From a bacterium (GTDB lineage: Bacteria > Blakebacterota > Blakebacteria > Blakebacterales > Blakebacteraceae): DNA of 18,983 nt. A model generated the notes under the pieces. The model was given only the letters and a program-made list of their open reading frames with translations, was not told the origin of the DNA and ran no database searches. A program made the position numbers and the translations under genes. The stretch covers positions 1 through 18,983 of the forward strand of contig JALGVQ010000041.1 of NCBI GenBank assembly GCA_025774615.1, in the 5' to 3' direction. Shown piece after piece: positions 5,978-13,805 of this stretch (position 1 is its first letter; each line of letters begins with the position of its first letter).

Positions 5978-6860
5978 TCGGTTGCCTCCGGTCCCGTGGG
6001 GGAAGAGCCTCATTCAGTCGTCCTGTCCTGTATGGTTCAGGATCGAGCTCGACCCGGCTGAATCCAGCCGCGAGAACACCGTCGAATATCCGTTCCCGCA
6101 GAACGGAGTCCCCGAACCGGTGCATTTCGTCCTCCCCGATCTCGATCCTGCCCAGATCGCCATGGTGCCGGACGCGGAATACCCTGAACTGTTCCTGCCA
6201 GAGTACCTCCTCGGCCGCTTCGATCATGGCGAGTTTGCCCGATGTCACCTGCTCTCCATGCGGGATCCGGCTGGCAAGACAGGCCAGCGCCGGTTTGTCC
6301 CAGGTCTCAAGACCGAGGACCCTGCTCAGTTCCCTGATATCCTCTTTTGTAAACCCGTTCTCGAGCAGAGGACTCCGGACCTGCAGCTCCTTCGCAGCCT
6401 GCAGTCCGGGCCGGTAATCACCGGTATCATCCAGGTTCGTCCCGCTCAGTATCGCGTCACATCCGTCTGAATCGTATACCCCGTGGAGTACGGTGAAGAG
6501 TTCGAGTTTACAGAAATAGCATCGATCACCGGCGTTGGCCGTATAGCCGGGATCATCACCCTCGCTGGTCTGTATCGTTCTGACCGGAATGTCGTGTCGA
6601 CGAGCGAATGCAAGAGCCTCGTCGAGTTCACGTCTTGGCAGGCTCGGAGAATCGGCTACGACCGCGATCATCCCTTCACGTCCCAGAAGAACTCGCGAGG
6701 AATACGCCACGAGCGCGCTGTCGACACCGCCTGAATACGATACCGCGACCCGTTCGAACTGCTCATACCAGCTGGTAAGCGATTCAACTTTGGGGATGAG
6801 GTCTTTTGGAAGATCCGGCTTCAGGAGCGGGTGCTTACCAGGATCGTGGGTGAGTACCAT
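5970..6860 (-). CDS. larE: LarE-type ATP-dependent sulfur transferase
   Basis: LarE adenylates the pyridinium carboxylate made by LarB and supplies sulfur for the nickel-pincer cofactor of lactate racemase-type enzymes. The 296 residues show the PP-loop SYSGGVDSAL (SGGVDS at 43-48) of ATP pyrophosphatases. RCYFCK has Cys114 and Cys117, and KPALACLASRIPHG has Cys194. In LarE of Lactobacillus plantarum the last Cys alone sacrifices its sulfur. Enzymes with all three Cys, such as that of Thermotoga maritima, hold a [4Fe-4S] cluster and need not be consumed. This protein has the three-Cys pattern. It begins 4 nt after the preceding exported-protein gene and overlaps gmhA by 8 nt. No larA, larB or larC is in the window, so the role here could also be another PP-loop sulfuration. 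Confidence in the family is high, in the pathway moderate. Confidence 0.9.
   Translation of the reverse strand: MVLTHDPGKHPLLKPDLPKDLIPKVESLTSWYEQFERVAVSYSGGVDSALVAYSSRVLLGREGMIAVVADSPSLPRRELDEALAFARRHDIPVRTIQTSEGDDPGYTANAGDRCYFCKLELFTVLHGVYDSDGCDAILSGTNLDDTGDYRPGLQAAKELQVRSPLLENGFTKEDIRELSRVLGLETWDKPALACLASRIPHGEQVTSGKLAMIEAAEEVLWQEQFRVFRVRHHGDLGRIEIGEDEMHRFGDSVLRERIFDGVLAAGFSRVELDPEPYRTGRLNEALPPRDRRQPNE
5985..5989 (-). promoter_or_regulatory. Ribosome-binding site deciding the gmhA start
   Basis: Minus-strand GGAGG with a 7-nt spacer to ATG at 5977. It is embedded in the last codons of larE, so ribosomes finishing larE would clear it for gmhA. Confidence 0.7.
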
Positions 6861-6864
6861 CAGG

Positions 6865-8784
6865 TCACCCGCCGGGAGGTGGTGGAGGGGGTACGATGAC
6901 TCGTCCGGGAAAAGTGGCAGGTTCGATCTGGTCCTGTTTTATCGTGAGAATGAAGATGTTATTGTTGACCCGGGCATTCGTGGCAAAGTCGATCACACCG
7001 CTCGCGCCTTCGAATTTGGAGACTCCGGAGAGCCACCTCCTGAGTGCCTGCGTCCGGTCAGCAAGCCCTTCTGGAGCCATCTGCCATGCCGCAATCGCCA
7101 GCCGCGCGGCATCGAAGGTGAGTGTTGCCGTCCGATCCGGATGTTCTGAGAACATGGCGTAGTAGTTATTGGCGAAATCGATCTGCTGCATCGACGCCCA
7201 GGCATACGAATAGGTGTCAGTGAAGATCGCCCCCTGGACGTATTGCGGGGCGAGATTCACGATGTCGTATGAATTCCAGGCGGACCCGCCCATGATTGTC
7301 GTCACCAGGTTCAAATAAATCACATGAGATGCGATGTAGATCAATTCCTGCGAATCGATGCCGGGAGCAACGAAAGCATCGATGCTTCCAACAGGCACCA
7401 GATCCTGGAGGGTATCCTCATCGGCCTCAGCTATGGCGACCGTGTCGAACAGCGAGATGTCGGAAGTGTCTGCAAGGCTGAGTACCAGACCGGCCCGGCG
7501 GATCGCCTCGATCTGCGTCTGGAAATCATCCGTGCCGGGAAAATATTCCTGAATGGCAACAATACTGCCGCCCCGCTCCTCTACCTGGGTGATAAATGCC
7601 TCGGCAAACTCAAGGCCCTCACCGGCTATCGGTGTGAGAATGGCAAATGTCTGCATCCCCAGACTGTCGATCGCCGCATTGGCAAGGAGTTCGGCCTGGA
7701 TCTTCGGTGTTGCCTGCAGCTGGTAGACGTTCTCTCCGTACGCGGTCGCCGCCGCTCGATGCGTATGAGGCAGGATGATCGGTACACCCTCTACCACAGC
7801 AATGCCAGACGCAATCAGGGCAAGGTGCTCGGCAACCGGGCCGATCAGTATCTGCGCTCCCACATCCCTGATCAGAGAGAGCGTTCCCATTATGGTCCCG
7901 TCGATCGATCCGTCGGTGTTGCGGATCCGGAAATCAATCTCGATATCGGCCATCGCGGCCGCGAGTCGGACCGCGTTCATGATCTCCCTGCCTTCAGAGG
8001 CATCGGGACCGGTCAGGGGAGCGAGCACACCGATCACCAGTCCGTCAGGACCGCTTGAACTCAACAGCTCCAGCGCTTCGGCAAGCCGGTCAGAAGCAAC
8101 CTCACCGTATCCCCCGGTCGGCGCCTCTGCTTCGATTCGCTCCAGGAGTCTCCTCGCCCGGGAAAGATCGCCCCGGTTCGCGAGTTCCTCGGCGGCAACC
8201 GCTGCCATCCAGCTTTTCAGATCGGTACCGGAGAGCTGGTTTCCGAGCCGCTGGAGTTCTGCGACCTGCAGCTGTTCGGCGATCAGTGCTGCCAGTTCAT
8301 CACGCGCGGCCACTCCGATCCTGCCGGTATCCTCCTCTTCGATGAGTTCGGCATAGATCAGCGCGGCCTCGTAATATCTGCCGGCCCGCGAATGGGCCCG
8401 CCCTCTCAGCCATTGTCTTTCTATCAGATAGGGTCCATCGGGATACTCACGATCGAGTCCATCGAGGGCGGTGAGGGCCGGTTCCGGCGCGTCTGCGCCC
8501 AGGCGTGCCGCAGCCAGCAGGAGCCAGGCGGACGCCTTGCTGGGACCGAGGTCTCCAGTGGTCAGGGCGGTTTCGAGTATCTCGACAGCAAGCGAGAAGC
8601 GCCCTTCCCGGAAGAGCTGCCTGGCGCGCAGGTAGGGATCATCCTCCTGCAGCACCGGGGCCACACTGCTGATGAACAGGGGCTCACGGGCTGGATTGAC
8701 ATGCCCCGACACACTATCGAAGGCATACGCAGTGCCCGTCAGGGCAATGACCGCGACTGATGCCAGCGCTATTATTCTTCTCAT
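6865..8784 (-). CDS. Exported TPR plus periplasmic-binding-fold protein (LpoA-like architecture)
   Basis: The 639-residue protein begins with a signal peptide (MRR, hydrophobic core, cleavage after TAYA at about 21). There is no Cys at the cleavage site, so it is not a classical lipoprotein. Residues 50-245 are helical and TPR-like (repeated Ala/Leu/Glu pairs, ARQLFREGRFSLAVEILE, GRAHSRAGRYYEAALIYAEL). From about 247 (GLVIGVLAPLTGP) to 625 it has a type I periplasmic ligand-binding fold of the branched-chain amino-acid receptor family. It ends in a VPPPPPPGG tail. TPR plus this fold is the layout of LpoA, the outer-membrane activator of penicillin-binding protein 1A, and of many proteins annotated as penicillin-binding protein activator. 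Its ATG overlaps the glmS stop as ATGA, linking it to cell-wall amino-sugar synthesis. No permease or ATPase gene is nearby, so a transport receptor is less likely. The exact ligand or partner is unknown. Confidence 0.8.
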   Translation of the reverse strand: MRRIIALASVAVIALTGTAYAFDSVSGHVNPAREPLFISSVAPVLQEDDPYLRARQLFREGRFSLAVEILETALTTGDLGPSKASAWLLLAAARLGADAPEPALTALDGLDREYPDGPYLIERQWLRGRAHSRAGRYYEAALIYAELIEEEDTGRIGVAARDELAALIAEQLQVAELQRLGNQLSGTDLKSWMAAVAAEELANRGDLSRARRLLERIEAEAPTGGYGEVASDRLAEALELLSSSGPDGLVIGVLAPLTGPDASEGREIMNAVRLAAAMADIEIDFRIRNTDGSIDGTIMGTLSLIRDVGAQILIGPVAEHLALIASGIAVVEGVPIILPHTHRAAATAYGENVYQLQATPKIQAELLANAAIDSLGMQTFAILTPIAGEGLEFAEAFITQVEERGGSIVAIQEYFPGTDDFQTQIEAIRRAGLVLSLADTSDISLFDTVAIAEADEDTLQDLVPVGSIDAFVAPGIDSQELIYIASHVIYLNLVTTIMGGSAWNSYDIVNLAPQYVQGAIFTDTYSYAWASMQQIDFANNYYAMFSEHPDRTATLTFDAARLAIAAWQMAPEGLADRTQALRRWLSGVSKFEGASGVIDFATNARVNNNIFILTIKQDQIEPATFPGRVIVPPPPPPGG

Positions 8785-10622
8785 TCGACCGTCACACTCT
8801 TGGCGAGGTTGCGCGGTTGATCCACATTACAGTCCCTTGCAACAGCAACATAATACGACAGCAGCTGAAGGGGGATCACTGCCAGCAGTGGATAGAAACA
8901 ATCAAGCGTTTTCGGGATGTGGATGACCCAGGTAGCCAATTCCCTGATTGTCTCGTTCCCCTCGGTGGCAACTACCAGAATCCTGCCTTTTCGGGCCCGG
9001 ATCTCCTCGATATTGCTTATCACCTTCTGATAGACCTGATCACCCGGGGCAAGAACCACGACCGGCATATCGTCATCGATCAGGGCGATCGGCCCATGTT
9101 TCATCTCAGCCGCAGGATAGCCTTCTGCGTGAATATACGAGATCTCCTTCAACTTGAGGGCGCCCTCCAGAGCGACAGGGAAGTTGTATCCCCTGCCCAG
9201 ATAAAGGGCGTTGTTCACCTTGCTGAATACTGAGGCTATTTCGATGATCGAATCTGTCTGGTTCAGAATCGTTCGGATCTTTTCCGGAAGGCGGGTTATC
9301 TCGTGGAGGATGCCTTCACACCGCTTCTTGCTCAAGGTGCCCTTCAATCGCCCCATGAGCAGGGCGATCTGACTCAGCACGGTCACCTGGCTGGTAAAGG
9401 CTTTGGTTGAAGCGACTCCGATCTCAGGGCCGGCATGCAGATAGACCCCCGCGTCGGTCTCACGAGCGATCGTGGAACCCACAACGTTCACGACTCCGAA
9501 AACGGAAATCCCCTCGTCCTTCGCCAGGCGCAGCGCGGCCAGGGTATCGGCGGTTTCCCCTGACTGACTGACCGCGATGAGGACCGTCCCGGGCGTGAAT
9601 ACGGGGCGTGAGTACCGGAATTCGGAAGCGTACTCCACCTCCACCGGAATCCTGACGAAATCCTCGAACAGACGACGGGCGACCAGACACGCATGCCAGG
9701 AAGTACCACAGGCAGTGAAGATGATCCGCTCGGCTGAGGCCAGGATGTCGTGAACATCCTCCAGCCCTCCCAGCTTCACCTCACATTGATCGGGAAACAC
9801 ACGTCCCCGCATCGAGTCCTCGACCGTCTGCGGTTGTTCATGAATCTCCTTCAGCATGAAGTGGTCGAATCCGCCCTTCTCGATCTGATCGAGTTCCCAG
9901 GTGATTTCTTCCACAACGGGATCACGGGCCTCATCCTGCAGGGTCCTGACTGAATAATCGCTCGATGTGATGGTCGCGATCTCATCGTCCTTCAGGTAGA
10001 TGATGTCCCGGGTATACTCGGCGAAAGCGGACGCATCAGATCCCACGAAATTCTCGTTTTCACCTACTCCGATCACCAGGGGACTGCCGCGCCTGGCCAC
10101 AACCAGTTTTCCGGGATGGTGCTGATCGATTACCACAAGCCCGAACGTGCCGTCCACCTCCTGAAGAGCAAGCCGTACCGCGTCCTCGAGGGTACGATCT
10201 TTGCCATTCTCCAGGTGCTCTTCGATGAGGTGGGCCAGAACCTCGGTGTCGGTCTCGGTTGTGAACCGGTGGTCGCGTTCGAGCAGAAGTGTTCTCAACG
10301 CATGGTAATTCTCGATAATCCCGTTATGCACCAGCGCGAGCCGATCGTCGCATCCGGTATGGGGGTGTGCGTTCAGATCGTTTGGTTCACCATGTGTCGC
10401 CCACCGGGTGTGAGCGATTCCGACAGAGCCACTCAGATCCATACCGGCTATACGATTCTCCAGTTCCTGAATCTTGCCGGTCACCTTCACCAGTTGGAGT
10501 TCGCCGTCACGTTCGATCGCGATCCCGGCGGAATCGTATCCTCGATATTCAAGCCGCCGGAGACCACCCATGAGGACACCCTTCAAGGGTCTCGGTCCTG
10601 CGTATCCAACTATTCCGCACAT
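8781..10622 (-). CDS. glmS: Glutamine--fructose-6-phosphate aminotransferase (isomerizing)
   Basis: Converts fructose-6-phosphate and glutamine to glucosamine-6-phosphate, the entry to UDP-GlcNAc for peptidoglycan and LPS. The 613 residues match the family. MCGIVGYAG puts the nucleophilic Cys at position 2, exposed after Met removal. HTRWATHGEPN and the class II glutaminase domain fill the first 220 or so residues. Two SIS domains follow, with ACGTSWHACLVARR, SQSGETADTLAALR, LGRGYNFPVALEGALKLKE, and HAEGYPAAEMKHGPIAL. The C-terminus PRNLAKSVTVE carries the catalytic Lys608. The start has AAGGA 7 nt upstream. A 92-nt gap separates it from folC and may hold a promoter. The GlmS stop overlaps the next gene. 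A glmS ribozyme is not visible; the leader is too short. Confidence 0.98.
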   Translation of the reverse strand: MCGIVGYAGPRPLKGVLMGGLRRLEYRGYDSAGIAIERDGELQLVKVTGKIQELENRIAGMDLSGSVGIAHTRWATHGEPNDLNAHPHTGCDDRLALVHNGIIENYHALRTLLLERDHRFTTETDTEVLAHLIEEHLENGKDRTLEDAVRLALQEVDGTFGLVVIDQHHPGKLVVARRGSPLVIGVGENENFVGSDASAFAEYTRDIIYLKDDEIATITSSDYSVRTLQDEARDPVVEEITWELDQIEKGGFDHFMLKEIHEQPQTVEDSMRGRVFPDQCEVKLGGLEDVHDILASAERIIFTACGTSWHACLVARRLFEDFVRIPVEVEYASEFRYSRPVFTPGTVLIAVSQSGETADTLAALRLAKDEGISVFGVVNVVGSTIARETDAGVYLHAGPEIGVASTKAFTSQVTVLSQIALLMGRLKGTLSKKRCEGILHEITRLPEKIRTILNQTDSIIEIASVFSKVNNALYLGRGYNFPVALEGALKLKEISYIHAEGYPAAEMKHGPIALIDDDMPVVVLAPGDQVYQKVISNIEEIRARKGRILVVATEGNETIRELATWVIHIPKTLDCFYPLLAVIPLQLLSYYVAVARDCNVDQPRNLAKSVTVE

Positions 10623-10663
10623 ATCATGATCCTTGAATGACCGTGTAAGTCGGTGATCTGTTA

Positions 10664-10693
10664 TTCATACGCCTCTGCCAGAGGCCGACACAA
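10664..10693 (-). promoter_or_regulatory. Possible glmS promoter with a palindrome in its spacer
   Basis: On the minus strand TTGTGT (10688-10693) and TATGAA (10664-10669) are spaced by 18 nt, a weak match to -35/-10 boxes. The spacer contains the 15-nt inverted repeat at 10671-10685. The predicted start point would leave a leader of about 35 nt with a good ribosome site. This is a by-eye match only. Confidence 0.3.
10671..10685. other. Perfect inverted repeat between folC and glmS
   Basis: GCCTCTG-C-CAGAGGC, 7-nt arms around one central base. An outer pair of 8-nt inverted arms (tgatctgt at 10654-10661, acagatca at 10710-10717) flanks it. No T-run follows on the minus strand, so an intrinsic terminator of folC is unlikely. 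A dyad of this kind is more typical of a protein-binding operator. Confidence 0.6.
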
Positions 10694-10714
10694 CCTCTAA
10701 CACTTGCAGACAGA

Positions 10715-12100
10715 TCATCCGGCCGGCAACAGTTCTTTCATCCCTCCCCTCCTCAGAACGGCAAGGAGTGGCCCTACGAGCATGTGGGAACCAAGCGCAA
10801 CGATGATCCCCTGCTCATCGAATCCCTTCCCGGCCTCCCTGACGGCCTCAACGGGATTCTCCACAGCAGCTGTCGGAATCTTCATTCCCCTGCGTTCGGT
10901 GATCGAACGAAATGCCACCTCGATCTCAGATGGGGATCTCGTCCTCGGTCCGGGCCAGGAAGTGGCCACGAACCGTGAACAGCTTCCGACCAGGGGCTCG
11001 AGGAACTGTGCCAGATCCTTATCTTCGGCCATGGCTACAACGAAATGAACAGGCCTGCCGTCTGATCTCACATCCAGTTCCCGGACGATTGTCCGGGCGG
11101 CGAGGGGATTGTGCCCCACATCCAGGATGAGGTCGGGTCCTCCAGGTTCTCCCTCGACATACTGCAGTCGGCCCGGCCAGCACACCTTCCCGATACCCTC
11201 AATGATCGAGGATTCAGACACCTCGAGTCCCTGCTCTCCGAGCAGGGAGATCACAGTCAGCGCGGTGGTCAGATTGTCGGCCATATGTTCGCCGGCCATG
11301 GGCAGATTCCAGGCTAATCCGCGGGTTCCTTTCGACATGAACGCGGTTCCCGATTGATACCATCCGGATATCGGATCGATATTCAGCGCAACCCGTTCGG
11401 CAGCACGCACCAGTGGCGCCTCGACCGTGGCAGCCTCTGCTTCGAGTATCCACTCCACCGGTCCGGTTCCCGGCCCCACCACGGCCGGCACACCACGACG
11501 CATGATCGCGCCCTTCTCTCTGGCTATAACGGCAAGATCGGTACCGAGTTCCCGGACATGGTCGAGCCCGACCGTGGTAATGACGGTGATCCGGGCATCA
11601 CAGAGACGCGTGGCGTCGAGTCTCCCCCCCAATCCGACCTCGACAACACCCCACTCCACACCCTTCAACCTGAAATGCCACATCGCTGCCATGGTGAAGG
11701 CTTCAAAAGGAGTCGCCTCGAGATCATCAGCCTCTTGCGAGATCGCCTGCAGGGCGACCGCGAGGTCCCCTTCGGAGATCTCCCGGCCATCGACCGTAAT
11801 TCTTTCCGGCCAGTCGATCAGGTGAGGAGAGGTGTACCTGCCGGTCGTGATGCCTGCCCGGGAGAGGATGCTGTCGATGATGGCCGCAACCGTGCCCTTG
11901 CCATTGGTGCCGGCGATCAGGATCGACGGAAAGGAGTGTTCGGGATTTCCAAGGCGATGAGCGAATTCCCTGATCCGTTCGAGACCGAGCTGCATGCCCC
12001 GGAACTCGATCCCCTCAAGCCACTCTCGGGCCTGACGTGACGTCCAGGACGCGGAAGACAGATCAGGCGGGGTCGGGTCCGGGAACGGTCTCGGACTCAT
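10715..12100 (-). CDS. folC: Folylpolyglutamate synthase / dihydrofolate synthase
   Basis: Adds glutamate to dihydropteroate and/or to reduced folates, using ATP, in the cytoplasm. It is 461 residues long. Motifs are GTNGKGT, the Mur-ligase-type P-loop at 64-70, YTSPHL at 89-94, EVGLGGRLDATR at 154-165, TTVGLDHVRELG from 175, REKGAIM at 194-200, and DVGHNPLAART in the C-terminal domain. The upstream gene is accD, as in E. coli. The start ATG at 12100 lies inside accD, giving a 38-nt overlap, and has no clear ribosome site. The next ATG (residue 36) would cut into the conserved IEFRGMQLGLERI stretch, so 12100 is kept. Whether it is bifunctional cannot be judged here; no separate folP or folA is visible. 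Confidence 0.95.
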   Translation of the reverse strand: MSPRPFPDPTPPDLSSASWTSRQAREWLEGIEFRGMQLGLERIREFAHRLGNPEHSFPSILIAGTNGKGTVAAIIDSILSRAGITTGRYTSPHLIDWPERITVDGREISEGDLAVALQAISQEADDLEATPFEAFTMAAMWHFRLKGVEWGVVEVGLGGRLDATRLCDARITVITTVGLDHVRELGTDLAVIAREKGAIMRRGVPAVVGPGTGPVEWILEAEAATVEAPLVRAAERVALNIDPISGWYQSGTAFMSKGTRGLAWNLPMAGEHMADNLTTALTVISLLGEQGLEVSESSIIEGIGKVCWPGRLQYVEGEPGGPDLILDVGHNPLAARTIVRELDVRSDGRPVHFVVAMAEDKDLAQFLEPLVGSCSRFVATSWPGPRTRSPSEIEVAFRSITERRGMKIPTAAVENPVEAVREAGKGFDEQGIIVALGSHMLVGPLLAVLRRGGMKELLPAG

Positions 12101-12935
12101 TGAGAAGATGATTGAAGAGGGTCGTCAGGGTCTGTTTCAGCTCACTCCTGAGCGCGATGATATCGATAAAACCTTTCTCCAGAAGGAATTCACTCCGCTG
12201 GAAACCCTCGGGGAGTTCCTGACCGATCGTTTCCATGATCACCCGGGGGCCGGCGAACCCGATAAGCGCACCCGGTTCCGCCACGATCACGTCACCGAGC
12301 ATGGAGAAGGAGGCGGTCACGCCGCCGGTGGTGGGATGGGTTACGACACTGATGAAAAGGAGCCCCGCCTCCCGCAACTCAGCCAGACGAGCACTCGTCT
12401 TGGCCAACTGCATCAGGGAGAGGATCCCTTCCTGCATGCGGGCGCCGCCTGAAGAAGAGATGATCACCAGGGGTAGACGCAGTTCAGTCGCCCGCTGTGT
12501 CGCTCGCGCGATCTTCTCCCCCACAGCTGATCCCATGCTGCCCCCGAGAAAGGAAAAATCAAGAACGGACAGAATCACCTGCCGTCCATCGATCTCAACC
12601 AGACCTGTACGGACAGCCTCCATCATGCCGGTCTTCGCCTGGGCGGCCTTGAGGCGATCGGTGTATTTCTTCGAGTCGACAAATCCGAGCGGGTCTTTCG
12701 ATCTGATTTTGGAGTCGAACTCCTCCAGGAACCCGCCGTCGGTCAGGATCTCGAGGTATGCATCGATGCCGATCCGGAAATGGAAGCCGCACTTCGAGCA
12801 GATATGGAACTGGGCTTCGAGCTCTTTCCGGTAGATGATCTCGCCGCACTGATCGCATTTCGTCCACAATCCCTTGGGGACGTCCAGTTTCTCTCCCGAT
12901 CCAAGCGAGCGTCTTACTTTATTGAACCAGCCCAT
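12063..12935 (-). CDS. accD: Acetyl-CoA carboxylase carboxyltransferase subunit beta
   Basis: With AccA it transfers the carboxyl group from carboxybiotin to acetyl-CoA, giving malonyl-CoA, the committed step of fatty-acid synthesis. The 290 residues fit AccD. The N-terminal zinc ribbon has Cys27, Cys30, Cys46 and Cys49 (KCDQCG and CSKCG). The carboxyltransferase core shows MGSAVGEKIARA, SSSGGARMQEG, HPTTGGVTASFSMLGD and AEPGALIGFAGPRVI. It starts at 12935, 6 nt after the nucleoside phosphorylase gene, and its 3' end overlaps folC by 38 nt. The accD-folC pairing is conserved in many bacteria. accA is not in the window. Confidence 0.98.
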   Translation of the reverse strand: MGWFNKVRRSLGSGEKLDVPKGLWTKCDQCGEIIYRKELEAQFHICSKCGFHFRIGIDAYLEILTDGGFLEEFDSKIRSKDPLGFVDSKKYTDRLKAAQAKTGMMEAVRTGLVEIDGRQVILSVLDFSFLGGSMGSAVGEKIARATQRATELRLPLVIISSSGGARMQEGILSLMQLAKTSARLAELREAGLLFISVVTHPTTGGVTASFSMLGDVIVAEPGALIGFAGPRVIMETIGQELPEGFQRSEFLLEKGFIDIIALRSELKQTLTTLFNHLLNESETVPGPDPA

Positions 12936-12941
12936 ACTCTC

Positions 12942-13805
12942 TCACTGACCACGAGGTGAGTGATTATTACCCTGCCCGTCACGATCGGAAACGGGCAGCA
13001 TCCGCGGTACCGCTTCCCTGAGCAGACGATCAAGAACCGGCTGCATGCCGAGGGCTGCCTCTACAACATCGTGATGATGCAGACAGGCACGCCCATCTGT
13101 GCCAGGGCTGTTCGTGACGAGACTGAGTCCCGACACTTCGAATCCCAGACTCCAGGCAATGAGCGCCTCCGGCGCCAGGGACATGGCAACCACATCGGCT
13201 CCCATCCTCCGCGCCATCTCGATCTCAGCCCCTGTCTCATATGCCGGGCCTGTCACGCAAAGCAGCATTCCCTCTGATAGTGGAATGCCACCCTGCTGAG
13301 CAGCCTGGCGCAGAATCGTTGCGCCCTCCTGCCAGTACGTCGGGACCATGCCCTCTTCCCATGCATCCCGGAGCAGGTCCGCAAGATCCGGTCCCTGCTG
13401 CAGGATATGGTCGGTTAAGAGCACGAAGTCCCCCTGCCGGAGATCTTTCCGCACAGCACCGGCGGAGTTCGTGAGCAATGCCCTTCGTACTCCCAGTTCG
13501 CAGGCGGCCTTCAGGGGTGCCGCAACAGATTCATAAGAACGGGCCTCATAATAATGGTGGCGCCCGACCATAACTAACACATTATCCTCTCCCATCCTCA
13601 CCAGGGAGAGTTCCCCTCCATGACCCTCGACACCCGGTGGGGCCCATCCGGGGATCTCCGTGTACGGTATCGTTATCTCCGTCTCGCTATCCCAGGGATT
13701 CTTCTGGCCGCTGCCAAAGGTAACCAGCAGATCCGCGCACACTATTCCAGCGCTCAGCAGAACCTCAACAGCCGCTTCCACGGTCTCCTGAGAGGGACCG
13801 ATCAT
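12942..13805 (-). CDS. punA: Purine nucleoside phosphorylase (trimeric, PNP-I type)
   Basis: Phosphorolyses inosine and guanosine-type nucleosides for purine salvage. The 287 residues fit the trimeric class. Phosphate site: TFGSGQKN at 29-36. GRHHYYEARS (from about 81) matches GRxHxYEG, and LLTNSAGAV matches LTNAAGG. Base-site motifs: GPAYETGAEIEMARRMGADVVAMSLAPE with the purine-binding Glu, then LVTNSPG with the Asn that reads the 6-oxo group. The common GMSTVPE is AMSLAPE here. The ATG overlaps the tsaB stop as ATGA, and accD follows after 6 nt. A close alternative is a methylthio-nucleoside or xanthosine phosphorylase of the same fold; the Glu and Asn favour 6-oxopurines. Confidence 0.9.
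   Translation of the reverse strand: MIGPSQETVEAAVEVLLSAGIVCADLLVTFGSGQKNPWDSETEITIPYTEIPGWAPPGVEGHGGELSLVRMGEDNVLVMVGRHHYYEARSYESVAAPLKAACELGVRRALLTNSAGAVRKDLRQGDFVLLTDHILQQGPDLADLLRDAWEEGMVPTYWQEGATILRQAAQQGGIPLSEGMLLCVTGPAYETGAEIEMARRMGADVVAMSLAPEALIAWSLGFEVSGLSLVTNSPGTDGRACLHHHDVVEAALGMQPVLDRLLREAVPRMLPVSDRDGQGNNHSPRGQ

Noticed and set aside
10623-10714. A glmS ribozyme or intrinsic terminator in the folC-glmS gap
   Set aside because: The gap is too short for the ribozyme and lacks its core, and the hairpin is not followed by a T-run on the minus strand.
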